A stretch of DNA of 64,000 nucleotides, taken from the NCBI GenBank assembly GCA_023251915.1, contig JAHEXW010000005.1, positions 1 to 64,000 on the forward strand, given 5' to 3'. The notes under the pieces were generated by a model. The model saw only the letters and a program-made list of their open reading frames with translations, ran no database searches and was not told where the DNA came from. The translations under genes were made by a program, and so were the position numbers. Of this stretch, positions 11,102-20,512 are shown piece after piece. Within the stretch, counting starts at the first letter, position 1. Every line of letters begins with the position of its first letter. The DNA comes from Actinomycetes bacterium. GTDB lineage: Bacteria; Actinomycetota; JAHEXW01.

Positions 11102-12085
11102 ATGCTTACCGCTTTCTCGCAGATGATCGGCCAGTTCGCGCCCTTTGAGTATTTGGCTGATCTCATCTCTTACCGCATCTTCGGCTTCGATCCGGCCACG
11201 ACATTCGGTGAAGCATTCCATTTCTTCGTCGGTGATATAAGCAAGATATTTGTGCTGTTGACGATTATCGTTTTTGTCATCGCCGTCATTCGCAGCTACT
11301 TCCCGCCTGAAAAAGTTAAGAATTATCTGGCGCGTCGGGGCATCACTGGAAACATCCTCGCTGCCTCGCTCGGCATCGTTACTCCGTTCTGCTCGTGTTC
11401 GGCAGTGCCGATGTTCATCGGCTTCGTGGAATCCGGCGTTCCGTTAGGTGTAACGTTCTCGTTCCTCATCTCAGCCCCGACTGTCAACGAGGTCGCACTA
11501 ATCTTGCTCTGGGGATTGTTTGGCTGGAAGATCGCGCTTCTCTACATTGCCACCGGACTGGTTGTCGCGACTGTCGGCGGGGTCATCATCGGCCGCTTGA
11601 ATCTGGAGCGGTTTGTCGAGGATTATGTCTGGAAGATTAAGTTCAACGACGGACAGATTGCCTCTCCGCCGTTCCGCGAGCGAGCCGCCGCGGCCTGGGT
11701 TTATACTAAAGACCTCCTGAAAGGCATTTGGCCATATGTGGTCTTTGGCATCGGCGTGGCCGCCGGGGTCCACGGTTGGGTCCCGGTCGGCTTCGTCGCC
11801 CGGATAGCCGGGCCGAACAACCCGTTCGCGGTCGTCTTCGCGGTTCTACTGGGCATTCCCCTCTACAGCAACGCAGCCGGTACGATACCTATCGTGCAGG
11901 TCCTGTTAGAGAAGGGACTGCCCCTGGGTACGGCTTTGGCCTTCATGATGAGCGTTACGGCAATTTCCCTGCCCGAGCTGGTTATTCTGCGTAAGGTCCT
12001 AAAACCGCGCCTGCTGCTGGTTTTTGTCGCCGTCGTTAGCGCCGCAATTATCTTCCTCGGTTATCTCTTTAACATAATCCTCTAG
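11102..12085 (+). CDS. permease, UPF0718/YraQ (ArsP-like) family
   Basis: TPFCSCSAVPMFIGFVESGVPLGVTFSFLISAPTVNEVA; multiple TM helices. Confidence 0.9.
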   Translation: MLTAFSQMIGQFAPFEYLADLISYRIFGFDPATTFGEAFHFFVGDISKIFVLLTIIVFVIAVIRSYFPPEKVKNYLARRGITGNILAASLGIVTPFCSCSAVPMFIGFVESGVPLGVTFSFLISAPTVNEVALILLWGLFGWKIALLYIATGLVVATVGGVIIGRLNLERFVEDYVWKIKFNDGQIASPPFRERAAAAWVYTKDLLKGIWPYVVFGIGVAAGVHGWVPVGFVARIAGPNNPFAVVFAVLLGIPLYSNAAGTIPIVQVLLEKGLPLGTALAFMMSVTAISLPELVILRKVLKPRLLLVFVAVVSAAIIFLGYLFNIIL

Positions 12086-12089
12086 GCAG

Positions 12090-13139
12090 CTACAGTCCGC
12101 GGCTCAAAAACAGAACGACGATTCCGGCAATATATAGAATCAGGACCAACAGCGAGTCCGGACCAACTCTGAAGAATGTCCGGCGCGGTCTAACAATCAG
12201 TCCGATAATATAGATGCCTGTCAGCAAGACCCCTAGCGCAGCGAACCACATGTCGTTTTGGTTTGCCGTCAGCAAGACCGACTTGCCCGCGATAAGATCG
12301 GCGACCAAAAACAGGGCAGGCATGAAAGCGTTGCCGCCGAAAATGTCGCTGAAAGCCAACCTGTAGTCGCCTTTCCTAACGGACGCGATACCCGTACTAA
12401 GCTCGGGCAATGCAGTTGCCGCCGCCATGAACGTCGCGGCGAACAACCCGGTTGCCAGGCCGAAACTCTCGGCCAAGCGCGTGCCGGCTTCTTCCAGAAC
12501 CACGCCGCCAAGCAGGGTGGCGACGGCCGCGGCGACAAAAATCCCTACGATCACGCCGAGCGATTTTGTTTGAAACGGTGGATGATTGATGACCCGGCGC
12601 CTGGCGCTATGATCGCGACCGGGCGTTGCGTCAATGGCTTCCGCCTTCCAGGGCAATCCCGTTCGCGCCCTCTGCACCATCCATAAGCCCAAAACCCAAA
12701 GTAAAAGAATTAGCAAAGAGGCGGCGCTTAGGGCCGTTCCGGGGATAACCGCCGGTGTCCGCATTGCCATGATTGCGGCGACGGCGACAAGCACAACGGT
12801 GTTCGCCTCCAGGACAAGCGTCAAAGAGGCGGCGGCGAATGACAAGGCTCGCTTCTCCCCCATGGCCGCGTCCAGAAATACCAGGACAACCGTTTGGATA
12901 GCGATCCCGCCGATCAGGTTGCCGAGCACGACGGAGAAATGATGGCTATACGCGGCACTGACGGTGATAGCTATCTCTGGCAGGCTGGTCGCAATGCCCA
13001 GCAGGATCAGACCGCCAAAGGCGCTGCCGAGGTTGAAATGAGTATCGATTGCGTCGGTCGACCGCACGAGCCAGATGCCTGCGATCCAAATAACCCCAGC
13101 AGCTGCTAGGAAAGCGCCAAGCAAATACACATTATTCAT
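12090..13139 (-). CDS. CaCA-type sodium/calcium (cation) exchanger family protein
   Basis: ATSLPEIAITVSAAYSHHFSVVLGNLIGGIAIQT and ALPELSTGIASVRKGDYRLAFSDIFGGNAF alpha-repeats. Confidence 0.85.
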   Translation of the reverse strand: MNNVYLLGAFLAAAGVIWIAGIWLVRSTDAIDTHFNLGSAFGGLILLGIATSLPEIAITVSAAYSHHFSVVLGNLIGGIAIQTVVLVFLDAAMGEKRALSFAAASLTLVLEANTVVLVAVAAIMAMRTPAVIPGTALSAASLLILLLWVLGLWMVQRARTGLPWKAEAIDATPGRDHSARRRVINHPPFQTKSLGVIVGIFVAAAVATLLGGVVLEEAGTRLAESFGLATGLFAATFMAAATALPELSTGIASVRKGDYRLAFSDIFGGNAFMPALFLVADLIAGKSVLLTANQNDMWFAALGVLLTGIYIIGLIVRPRRTFFRVGPDSLLVLILYIAGIVVLFLSRGL

Positions 13140-13162
13140 AAGTTCACTTTAGCAATAAATGA

Positions 13163-14680
13163 CTAGTCGGACACTCCGTTGGCCCCGCGGCCGGCGCCGT
13201 GAATCGGACTGCCGTTCTTGCCTTGCTCGTGGCAGACCTGACACGCCCATATCCAGTAGTTGTCTCCCTGGAATTTCATAGTTATCTCAGCGTCCGCGGC
13301 GTTGCGGGTTACATGCTCCGCGTGAGTACTGTTGTGACAGGCCTCGCAGAATATCCGGCCATTCATGCCCTCGCCCGCGGTGTTGTTAAGTACAGAGTTC
13401 CGGTAAAGGGTGTTGGCATTTTCGGCATAAAGCGAGCCGTGACAGTCACTGCACTTAGGCTCGTCCAGCCAGGGCCGCCGGCCTTTCTGAAGCGCTGTTG
13501 TCATCTTCACTAAATCACCGTGGCAATCGACGCAGCTCTTGCCGGCGCGCGCCATGATGCCCCGCAAGCATTGCGTATTCGGCCCGGGATGGCAGTTATA
13601 GCAATCCGGTTTCAAAGGCGACTTCTGCATCTTGTCTTTGTGCGAGTTATGCATCGCCAAAGATAGGCTCTCGACGCCCGGCTTTCCGGCCATCTTTAGG
13701 GCGTTGTCCGAATGACACTCGGCGCAGGCGTGCGGCGTGCCGGCTTGCTGGTCGGCGACTAATGTTCCTCCGTTGAGTTTGTCGTGTTTTGCCAGGATAT
13801 CCAATTGCGGATTGGCCGTGCCGTGGCAGATTGAACAACCCAGTTCAGTCGATACAGGCGCCACGACGTTGGCGGTCTGCAGAGTGTTTCCTTTGGCATC
13901 TTTGACGGTTATGACCGCCGTCCCAAAGGGATCCCATGTACCGTCGTCGTCATATGGGCTGACCGGGATGGCGGCCGCCGCATAGGTAATCCCGTCGCCC
14001 GTTGGCTTCATAACGCCGAACGGGCCGTTTCCCGCCAATCCAACGTTGGGCGTTCCGTTCCACCCGAACTTGGCGGCATATTGCCAGAAATTCGTCTGTG
14101 ACGAGGGATTCTTCTTTTTGGGAAACTCATAGGTGACGGTAATGTTCTTTGTCGCGCCGTCCTCGGAACTACGCGCGAAGACCTGCGCGTAAAGGTTGTT
14201 GGCGGGGGGCAGTATTGCGAAATATGAATAGTCATCCTGGTCGCAATGCATCCCGAGATCGTTCCAGGCGAGAATTGTGTATTGCATGCCGGCCGCCGGA
14301 ATACTTTGGGTGCCGTACGCCTTGGTTAGGTGCCAGTCGGCCTTTGTGATCATAGCAGTCGCGATTGTTGCACGTTGCGTGGTCGCAGCGTAGTTGGCCG
14401 CGCTAACCGATAGGGTCATTTTGCCGATAGGCGCAACTAGGCGGTAAACGCCGTTCGCGTTGGTTGTCGCAGTTTGACCGCCGGCGCTAATCGTGGCGTT
14501 TGCAATGCCCGCGCCGGTCTCGATATCTCTCACGGACCCGTTAACAACGCCCTTGCCTGTGACTGGCGGTGGATTGTTCGTTGTTGTGTTGGTGAGAGAC
14601 AGACCGTTCCTGCAGCCAGCTCCGGCTACGGTCAGCAAGCCCGCCAGCATAACATAGACCAGAAATAATGACTTTTTCAT
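13163..14680 (-). CDS. multiheme c-type cytochrome lipoprotein with carboxypeptidase-regulatory-like N-terminal domain
   Basis: Seven CxxCH motifs (CSICH, CAECH, CYNCH, CVDCH, CSDCH, CEACH, CQVCH); signal sequence ending GAGC; GSVRDIETGAGIANATISAGGQTATTNANGVYRL. Confidence 0.85.
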   Translation of the reverse strand: MKKSLFLVYVMLAGLLTVAGAGCRNGLSLTNTTTNNPPPVTGKGVVNGSVRDIETGAGIANATISAGGQTATTNANGVYRLVAPIGKMTLSVSAANYAATTQRATIATAMITKADWHLTKAYGTQSIPAAGMQYTILAWNDLGMHCDQDDYSYFAILPPANNLYAQVFARSSEDGATKNITVTYEFPKKKNPSSQTNFWQYAAKFGWNGTPNVGLAGNGPFGVMKPTGDGITYAAAAIPVSPYDDDGTWDPFGTAVITVKDAKGNTLQTANVVAPVSTELGCSICHGTANPQLDILAKHDKLNGGTLVADQQAGTPHACAECHSDNALKMAGKPGVESLSLAMHNSHKDKMQKSPLKPDCYNCHPGPNTQCLRGIMARAGKSCVDCHGDLVKMTTALQKGRRPWLDEPKCSDCHGSLYAENANTLYRNSVLNNTAGEGMNGRIFCEACHNSTHAEHVTRNAADAEITMKFQGDNYWIWACQVCHEQGKNGSPIHGAGRGANGVSD

Positions 14681-14763
14681 ACGCTGCTCCCTTTTCCTTG
14701 CGTGGTTTAAAACATAGGGTCACAGCGTGGGGGTGAATCGTGAGGACAAGTCTGTTGTTCAGT

Positions 14764-16251
14764 TTACTCTTCCGAGGGTTTCGTTTTCAACTGTGGGAAC
14801 AAGATGACGTCGCGGATGGACGCGCTGTCAGTAACGATCATAACCAAACGGTCGACCCCGATACCGATACCGCCCGTCGGCGGCAGGCCGTGCTCGAGGG
14901 CCATGACGTAGTCCTCGTCCAGCTCGTGCGCCTCCTCGTCACCGGCGGCTTTGTTGGCCTGCTGGGCCTCAAAACGGGCGTGCTGGTCTTGCGGGTCGGT
15001 CAACTCGGAAAAGGCATTGGCAACCTCCCTGCCGGCGATAATCAGCTCGAACCGCTCGGTCAGCTCCGGATTACCGGGTTTCTTACGAGCCAAGGGCGAC
15101 GTTTCTAAAGGATAGTCAAAGACGAAGGTCGGTTGAACAATCAAATGCTCGACGTGCTTCTCGTAGATTTCGGTAATGACTGCGCCTTTGCCGGAATTCG
15201 GCTTCAGGTCCACCCGCATCTCGGCGGCCAACGCTTTCAGGTCGTCCAGGCTCATGTCAAACGACAGATCCTGCCCGGTATATTCCTTGACCGCGTCAAT
15301 CATCGACAGCCGGCGCCACGGCCGCGTAAAGTCGAGTTCCGTTTCCTGATACGTGATTTTGGTTGAGCCAGCCAGCTCCTCGATGACCCCGTTGATGAGC
15401 GTCTCAACCAATTCCATCATGTCTTGATAGTCGGCGTATGCCTGATAGGCTTCCAGCATCATGAACTCGGGATTGTGCTTAACCGAGATGCCCTCATTAC
15501 GAAAACTCTTGTTGATCTCGTATACCCTCTCTAGGCCGCCGACGATCAACCTCTTCAGATAGAGCTCGGGCGCTATACGCAGATATAGATCGGTATCGAG
15601 TGCGTTGTGATGCGTTATGAACGGTTTGGCCGCCGCCCCGCCCGGGATCGGGTGCAACATCGGCGTCTCGACTTCCAGGAAACCTTGCTCGTCAAGTATG
15701 CGGCGCAGTATGGCTATCGTCCGTGTCTTTTTGATAAACGTCTCTTTGACGTCGGGGTTCATAATCAGGTCAAGGTAGCGTTGGCGGTAGCGCGTTTCAA
15801 CATCCTTCAAACCATGCCATTTCTCCGGCATCGGCCGCAGGGATTTTGTCAGCAATTCGTAAGACGCGACTGCCACGGACAGCTGGCCGCGCTTGGTCTT
15901 GAAAACCTCACCCGTGACACCGACAATGTCGCCAATGTCATAACTCAGGAAGGTGTCATAAGCTTCTTCTCCCAAAGCGTCTGCTGTCAGATAGAGCTGG
16001 ACACGACCGGTCTTGTCCTGGAGTTCCGCGAAGCTGGCTTTTCCGTGGCGTCGCAACGCCATCAACCGGCCGGCGATGCTGACCACGTCCGCGGTGTGTA
16101 CTTCCGGTTCGATAGCGCCATAAGAAGCATCGATCTCAGCGACCAACCGGTCGCGGTCGAACTTTGATTTATAGGGATCGACGCCAGAGGCGCGAATATC
16201 GCTTAACTTCTGCAGCCGGTGAACGCGAAGGTCGTTCGGCTCATCTGTCAT
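14764..16251 (-). CDS. lysS: lysyl-tRNA synthetase, class II
   Basis: RYRQRYLDLIMNPDVKETF, SFRNEGISVKHNPEFMMLE, GIGIGVDRLVM. Confidence 0.96.
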   Translation of the reverse strand: MTDEPNDLRVHRLQKLSDIRASGVDPYKSKFDRDRLVAEIDASYGAIEPEVHTADVVSIAGRLMALRRHGKASFAELQDKTGRVQLYLTADALGEEAYDTFLSYDIGDIVGVTGEVFKTKRGQLSVAVASYELLTKSLRPMPEKWHGLKDVETRYRQRYLDLIMNPDVKETFIKKTRTIAILRRILDEQGFLEVETPMLHPIPGGAAAKPFITHHNALDTDLYLRIAPELYLKRLIVGGLERVYEINKSFRNEGISVKHNPEFMMLEAYQAYADYQDMMELVETLINGVIEELAGSTKITYQETELDFTRPWRRLSMIDAVKEYTGQDLSFDMSLDDLKALAAEMRVDLKPNSGKGAVITEIYEKHVEHLIVQPTFVFDYPLETSPLARKKPGNPELTERFELIIAGREVANAFSELTDPQDQHARFEAQQANKAAGDEEAHELDEDYVMALEHGLPPTGGIGIGVDRLVMIVTDSASIRDVILFPQLKTKPSEE

Positions 16252-16721
16252 TTTTTAATGTCCACGATCTTGTATTTGAGCGCGCCGTGCGGCAACTCTA
16301 TCTCGACCAAATCGCCGATCTCTTTGCCGACGATCGCCCTGCCGACCGGCGATTCATGAGAGATCTGCATCAAGTCGGGATCAGCCTCGAATGAACCAAC
16401 GATTTTGAACTCCTGGTTCTTCTTGGTCTCCATATCCCGCAGAATTGCTGTCAGCCCGACGCGAACATGTTTTAAGCCGCCCTTGTGCTCATCGACGATT
16501 TCAGCGTTGGCCAAAATATACTGGATTTCCGAGATTCTTCCTTCCGTGAAGGCCTGCTCGTTCTTTGCGTCTTCATATTCGGAGTTTTCGGAAATGTCGC
16601 CGAAGTCTTTGGCTTCCTTTAAACGCTGGGCGACCGCCTTACGACGTACGCCGATCAATTCTTTTAACTCGTTATCGAGCATTTCCTTGCCGTGGGTGGT
16701 TAATATTATTTCTTTGCTCAC
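16248..16721 (-). CDS. greA: transcription elongation factor GreA
   Basis: LTTHGKEMLDNELKELIGVRRKAVAQRLKEAKDFGDISENSEYEDAKNEQ. Confidence 0.96.
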   Translation of the reverse strand: MSKEIILTTHGKEMLDNELKELIGVRRKAVAQRLKEAKDFGDISENSEYEDAKNEQAFTEGRISEIQYILANAEIVDEHKGGLKHVRVGLTAILRDMETKKNQEFKIVGSFEADPDLMQISHESPVGRAIVGKEIGDLVEIELPHGALKYKIVDIKK

Positions 16722-16757
16722 AGTTAATTATCCTCTCAGGTCATTAGCAACAATAAA

Positions 16758-16792
16758 GCACTGCCGTGCATGTTAACATGTGCGGCAGCGCC
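16758..16792 (-). terminator. strong hairpin, likely terminator of the downstream-reading minus-strand operon
   Basis: CTGCCG-TGCATGTTAACATG-TGCGGCAG palindrome between two minus-strand genes. Confidence 0.5.
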
Positions 16793-16834
16793 CCGGGTTT
16801 TTAAGTGAGCCTAATTATAACCGATTTAATAGAA

Positions 16835-17992
16835 TTAGGAAACTGTTTCCATTTCCCGCGCATTGGCGGCGGCAGTGCGGATTGCGCGTATCCTATCTTC
16901 CGTTAATGCTTTTTCGAAACTGCGGAAACCGGCCAGCTTGAAGCCGTGCCGCTCGGCCATCTCGGCAATCTCATTTACCTGCTCAACGGTTATGTTCTTG
17001 CCGATTGTGTAATCTTCATAGCGGCCCTCGAGGGCCAGGATCATCGTCTCAGCCATGCATGCCAGACTTTGACCAGGCGGCAAGCCGAAATCGAAGTTGA
17101 AATTAACTTGACCGGGAACCTGAACGACACCGCCGTCGATAACCAAAACGTCATCCCGGTTCTCAGCCACGGCTTCCGCCACATCTCGCGGCCGCGCGAC
17201 GTCACAGACAACGGCGCCCGCTTTAATGTCAAACGGGTTGATGATCTCGTCCACAGCGCTGGTCGCAGAGATGATTACATCAGCCCGGCGAACGGCCTCG
17301 GAAATATTTGTTGTTATTTCAACATTGCCGCCGCGTATCGCGTCTCTGACAACCTCTAGGCGACCTTCGTTGCGGCCTACCAGGATTGTCGTTCCGGCTT
17401 CCGCCGCCATTATGTGGGCGGCGATCTTGCCGATGCTGCCGGTCGCTCCGACTATGGCGACGACTGCCGTCGCCAGATCGATGTCCATGACGGCCGCGGC
17501 TTTGCGGGCTCCCTCGATCGCGGTCGCGACAGTATAGGTGTTGCCGGTGGTAACGGCAACGCGGCCGCCATCGGCGATGTCCTTGCCGCCCCCGCCGACA
17601 AGGGCGGTAAACGCACCCAGACCGACAATGCGGGCTCCTAGTTCCTCGGCGACCTCGCAACCTTTGATGATTTTCTTAACCACGAACTTCTCTTTTAGGT
17701 CAAGAATTTGGGACGGCAGCAGCGGGACGGCGATAAACCAGCCGACCGCCTCCTGGCCCGTCTTGGATTTGATACCTGTTATTTCGGAAAGAGCCCATGG
17801 TTTCTTGTGCTTAACAGCCCAGGCGACAAGTTTGTCAGGCAATTTTTCCGCGAACTTGTACTTACGCGTAATGCCGCCCATATCCAAAGGGTGAATGATA
17901 AACGCGAAACGAGCGACGTCAGGATTGTGATTTGCCTGCGGCTTCGGGGTTTTGGCTGGCTTGGGCGTCTTGGGAGTTTTAGGCTTCGGCAA
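16835..17992 (-). CDS. acyl-ACP reductase-like / predicted amino-acid dehydrogenase (Rossmann, COG5322-like)
   Basis: TTGNTYTVATAIEGARKAAAVMDIDLATAVVAIVGATGSIGK and LPPGQSLACMAETMILALEGRYEDYTIGKNITVEQVNEIAEMAERHGF resemble cyanobacterial long-chain acyl-ACP reductase from memory. TTG start at 17992 with AGGGTGG upstream is preferred over the ORF-track ATG at 18130. Lys/Pro-rich N-terminus. Confidence 0.7.
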   Translation of the reverse strand: MPKPKTPKTPKPAKTPKPQANHNPDVARFAFIIHPLDMGGITRKYKFAEKLPDKLVAWAVKHKKPWALSEITGIKSKTGQEAVGWFIAVPLLPSQILDLKEKFVVKKIIKGCEVAEELGARIVGLGAFTALVGGGGKDIADGGRVAVTTGNTYTVATAIEGARKAAAVMDIDLATAVVAIVGATGSIGKIAAHIMAAEAGTTILVGRNEGRLEVVRDAIRGGNVEITTNISEAVRRADVIISATSAVDEIINPFDIKAGAVVCDVARPRDVAEAVAENRDDVLVIDGGVVQVPGQVNFNFDFGLPPGQSLACMAETMILALEGRYEDYTIGKNITVEQVNEIAEMAERHGFKLAGFRSFEKALTEDRIRAIRTAAANAREMETVS

Positions 17993-18899
17993 AACGTTCC
18001 ACCCTGGGCTCGAAGCCGAGCTCCTTGAGGACTCGCAGATAGTCATCCGGAGTAATGGAATCGGCGTCTTTATCGAGTAGAGCGACGCAAGTCGCCTCCA
18101 TGACATTCGTGCCAAAGGACCGCCCGTCAAACTCCGGAGTCGTCGTCACCAGCAACATGACGCCGCGTGACTTCATGTCCTCGACATCCGAGGCGGTAAC
18201 CGTATTGGTAATTATCACCTTGCCGGTCATGTCAGCCGGCATGTACTTCTTGATAAACAGGTAATCGCCCGCGATAATGTCGGCTTCCCGGAAGTACTTA
18301 CCGTATTTGTCAACCGATTTCTTGTCCTGCTCCGACCCCGTCGGATAGAGGATTTTGAACGGCAGCTTGGTAGCAATGGGTAACAGGATGCGAGCAATCA
18401 TGGAGAATTTCTTCATGCTGCGGATGGCCACCGGGATACCGAGCCCGAAAATCAGATCGCCGAAAACCATCTGACATCCTGCCCCGTTCAGGGCATCCGC
18501 CATGCCGAACCGGTCGACGGCCGAAACCATCAAGACTTTCTTATCAACAAAATCGATTTCTTTTTCGTCCCTAAGAAACTCAATGGTCTTGCGCTCCAAC
18601 GTGTTCTTGAGTCCCGAGCCGTCCACCATGTCGCTGATTTTCGCGGCCTTCTTAAACTTCTTGGCCTCGCGTATCTTGTACCGCTTTCCGCCGGGGGCGA
18701 ACAGGTAGAGATCTATGCCGCCCAAACCGAACGCGTCGATATTGCCGTCCAAATCCTTAATCATTTGCTTAGCTTTCTTCACGTCGCCGTCTGTGCCAAC
18801 CCGTCTGATCTTAAAACTCTGACCCAGCAGCTCCACGTCAACCTCGTGGTCCCGCGTGGACGACCCGATACTGACGCTGACAACTTCTTTCTGTGCCAC
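17979..18899 (-). CDS. 'quinate 5-dehydrogenase-like' family protein, paralog 1
   Basis: MAQKEVVSVSIGSSTRDHEVDVELLGQSFKIRRVGTDGD...DAFGLGGIDLYLFAPGG; close paralog of the next ORF. Family name recalled from Firmicutes annotation, function uncertain. Confidence 0.6.
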   Translation of the reverse strand: MAQKEVVSVSIGSSTRDHEVDVELLGQSFKIRRVGTDGDVKKAKQMIKDLDGNIDAFGLGGIDLYLFAPGGKRYKIREAKKFKKAAKISDMVDGSGLKNTLERKTIEFLRDEKEIDFVDKKVLMVSAVDRFGMADALNGAGCQMVFGDLIFGLGIPVAIRSMKKFSMIARILLPIATKLPFKILYPTGSEQDKKSVDKYGKYFREADIIAGDYLFIKKYMPADMTGKVIITNTVTASDVEDMKSRGVMLLVTTTPEFDGRSFGTNVMEATCVALLDKDADSITPDDYLRVLKELGFEPRVERFAEA

Positions 18900-18922
18900 T
18901 CTTACTCACACCCTCTTCTGGT

Positions 18923-19849
18923 TTAGTTAGCCTTCTGGCCGGCCAATCGCTCCAGCCTAGGCTTAAATCCGAGCCTCTGTAATATATCGTAGTAATCGCG
19001 CGGCGTGACCTGGTCAGCCGGCTTATCCAGTAAGGCAACGCAGGTCGCCTCCATAACGTTTGTTCCAAACGAGCGGCCGTTGAATTCGGGTGTCGTGGTC
19101 ACCAAAAGGGACACACCGCGTTGTTTCATGTCAGTCACGTCGGACGCGGTGACCGTATTAGTTATTACTACTTTCCCGCGCATCCCCATGGGCATATATT
19201 TCTTTATGTACAGATAATCGCCCGCGATGATATCGGCCTCGCGAAAGTACTTGTCGTATTTCCCCGCGCTGATTTTTTCCTGCTTTTCGCCCGTTGGATA
19301 AAGGACCTGAAATGGCAGCTTGGTCGCGACTGGCAAGAACACTCTTGCCAACGCCCTGAACTGGCGCATACTGCGAACCGCGAGCGGCACTCCCAGACCG
19401 AATATCAGGTCACCGAACACCATTTCGCAACCGGCATCTGCCAAAGCTTCCGCCATTCCGAAGCGATCAACAGCCGATATCATCAGGCATTTCTTCCCGG
19501 CAAAATCGAACCCCTCGACGTCACTCAGGTAGGTGATCGTCGATCTTTCGAGCGTGTTCTTGAGGCCGGTGCCGTCCAGCATGGGTGATTTTGTTAATCT
19601 CTTGAATTGGTTGGCGGAACGGATGTTGCTGCGGCGGCCTCCCGGCCCGACCAGACAAAAACAAATGCCGCCCAGACCGAACGCCGCAACCTGGTCATCC
19701 AAATCCCGAAACATCTGCTTGGCTCGCTCGACATCGCCGTCCGTCCCGACCCGGCGGATCTTGAAGCTCTGGCCTAACAGCTCAACGTCAACCTCGTGGT
19801 CCCGGCTCGACGAGCCAATGCTTACGCTGACCACTTCTTTTTGCGTCAC
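18923..19849 (-). CDS. 'quinate 5-dehydrogenase-like' family protein, paralog 2
   Basis: VTQKEVVSVSIGSSSRDHEVDVELLGQSFKIRRVGTDGDVERAKQM; GTG start at 19849 matches the paralog N-terminus, SD GAGGTGA upstream. Confidence 0.6.
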   Translation of the reverse strand: MTQKEVVSVSIGSSSRDHEVDVELLGQSFKIRRVGTDGDVERAKQMFRDLDDQVAAFGLGGICFCLVGPGGRRSNIRSANQFKRLTKSPMLDGTGLKNTLERSTITYLSDVEGFDFAGKKCLMISAVDRFGMAEALADAGCEMVFGDLIFGLGVPLAVRSMRQFRALARVFLPVATKLPFQVLYPTGEKQEKISAGKYDKYFREADIIAGDYLYIKKYMPMGMRGKVVITNTVTASDVTDMKQRGVSLLVTTTPEFNGRSFGTNVMEATCVALLDKPADQVTPRDYYDILQRLGFKPRLERLAGQKAN

Positions 19850-20360
19850 CCTTCTTCTCACCTCGTCTAACAGAACGATACGCCCGCCTGGTCCGCTTGC
19901 CCGCGAATTCTGCCAGCACTTCCTCAAGAACTTCTTCTTTGGCCGGCGCGATGCCGATTATCTTTTTGTCCAAGACCGTCTCCAGCAACCGGTGCTCGGT
20001 CGCCGGCCCGAGAAATATTATAAAGTCGATGTCCTTCAGAATCGTCAGAACGCCCAGCGCGTCCTCGATACGGGTCATGCCATCCGCATTGATAAAGACG
20101 TGCTCAAAACCTAGATCGCGCGCGACACCGTCAACCCGCTCGGAATCAACCACACCTGATCCGATGAAGGCGATCTCTTTTGACTTGCGGACCTCCCCGA
20201 TGCCCTCCAAGTGAGAGATAAAGGACCGCTCGATGCCGAGCATCTTGGCGACTTCGGCCTGCGTCGATCCCGTCGAACGCAGGTCGAAGATTCTATCAAC
20301 CAGGGCGTTGGCGCGCTCCAGGCTTATGACTTTGTCTCCGATGGCGAATTCTTTTTTCAC
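19788..20360 (-). CDS. helix-turn-helix transcriptional regulator
   Basis: GSTQAEVAKMLGIERSFISHLEGIGEVRKSKEIAFIG; first gene of the paralog cluster, overlaps the next gene by 62 nt. Confidence 0.75.
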   Translation of the reverse strand: MKKEFAIGDKVISLERANALVDRIFDLRSTGSTQAEVAKMLGIERSFISHLEGIGEVRKSKEIAFIGSGVVDSERVDGVARDLGFEHVFINADGMTRIEDALGVLTILKDIDFIIFLGPATEHRLLETVLDKKIIGIAPAKEEVLEEVLAEFAGKRTRRAYRSVRRGEKKGDAKRSGQRKHWLVEPGPRG

Positions 20361-20444
20361 GCGGGTTATACCTCAAGACTCAAGACGGATTTTGTGCACA
20401 CATTTGTGAACAAGTATAGCGCCGAAAGCTAAGAGGGGTCAAAC

Positions 20445-20490
20445 GGGAGGTTGCTTCGCTCACTAACGTTCGCTCGCAATGACGTGGAGC
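20445..20490. repeat. dispersed palindromic repeat, copy A
   Basis: GGGAGGTTGCTTCGCTCACTAACGTTCGCTCGCAATGACG. Confidence 0.85.
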
Positions 20491-20512
20491 GTTTGTGATA
20501 GGTTTCCGTCCA

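Noticed and set aside
16835-18130. Full 431-aa ORF starting MTGGPLARMSW for the AAR-like protein
   Set aside because: The first 46 codons overlap the upstream paralog out of frame; TTG at 17992 with an SD-like motif is more likely.
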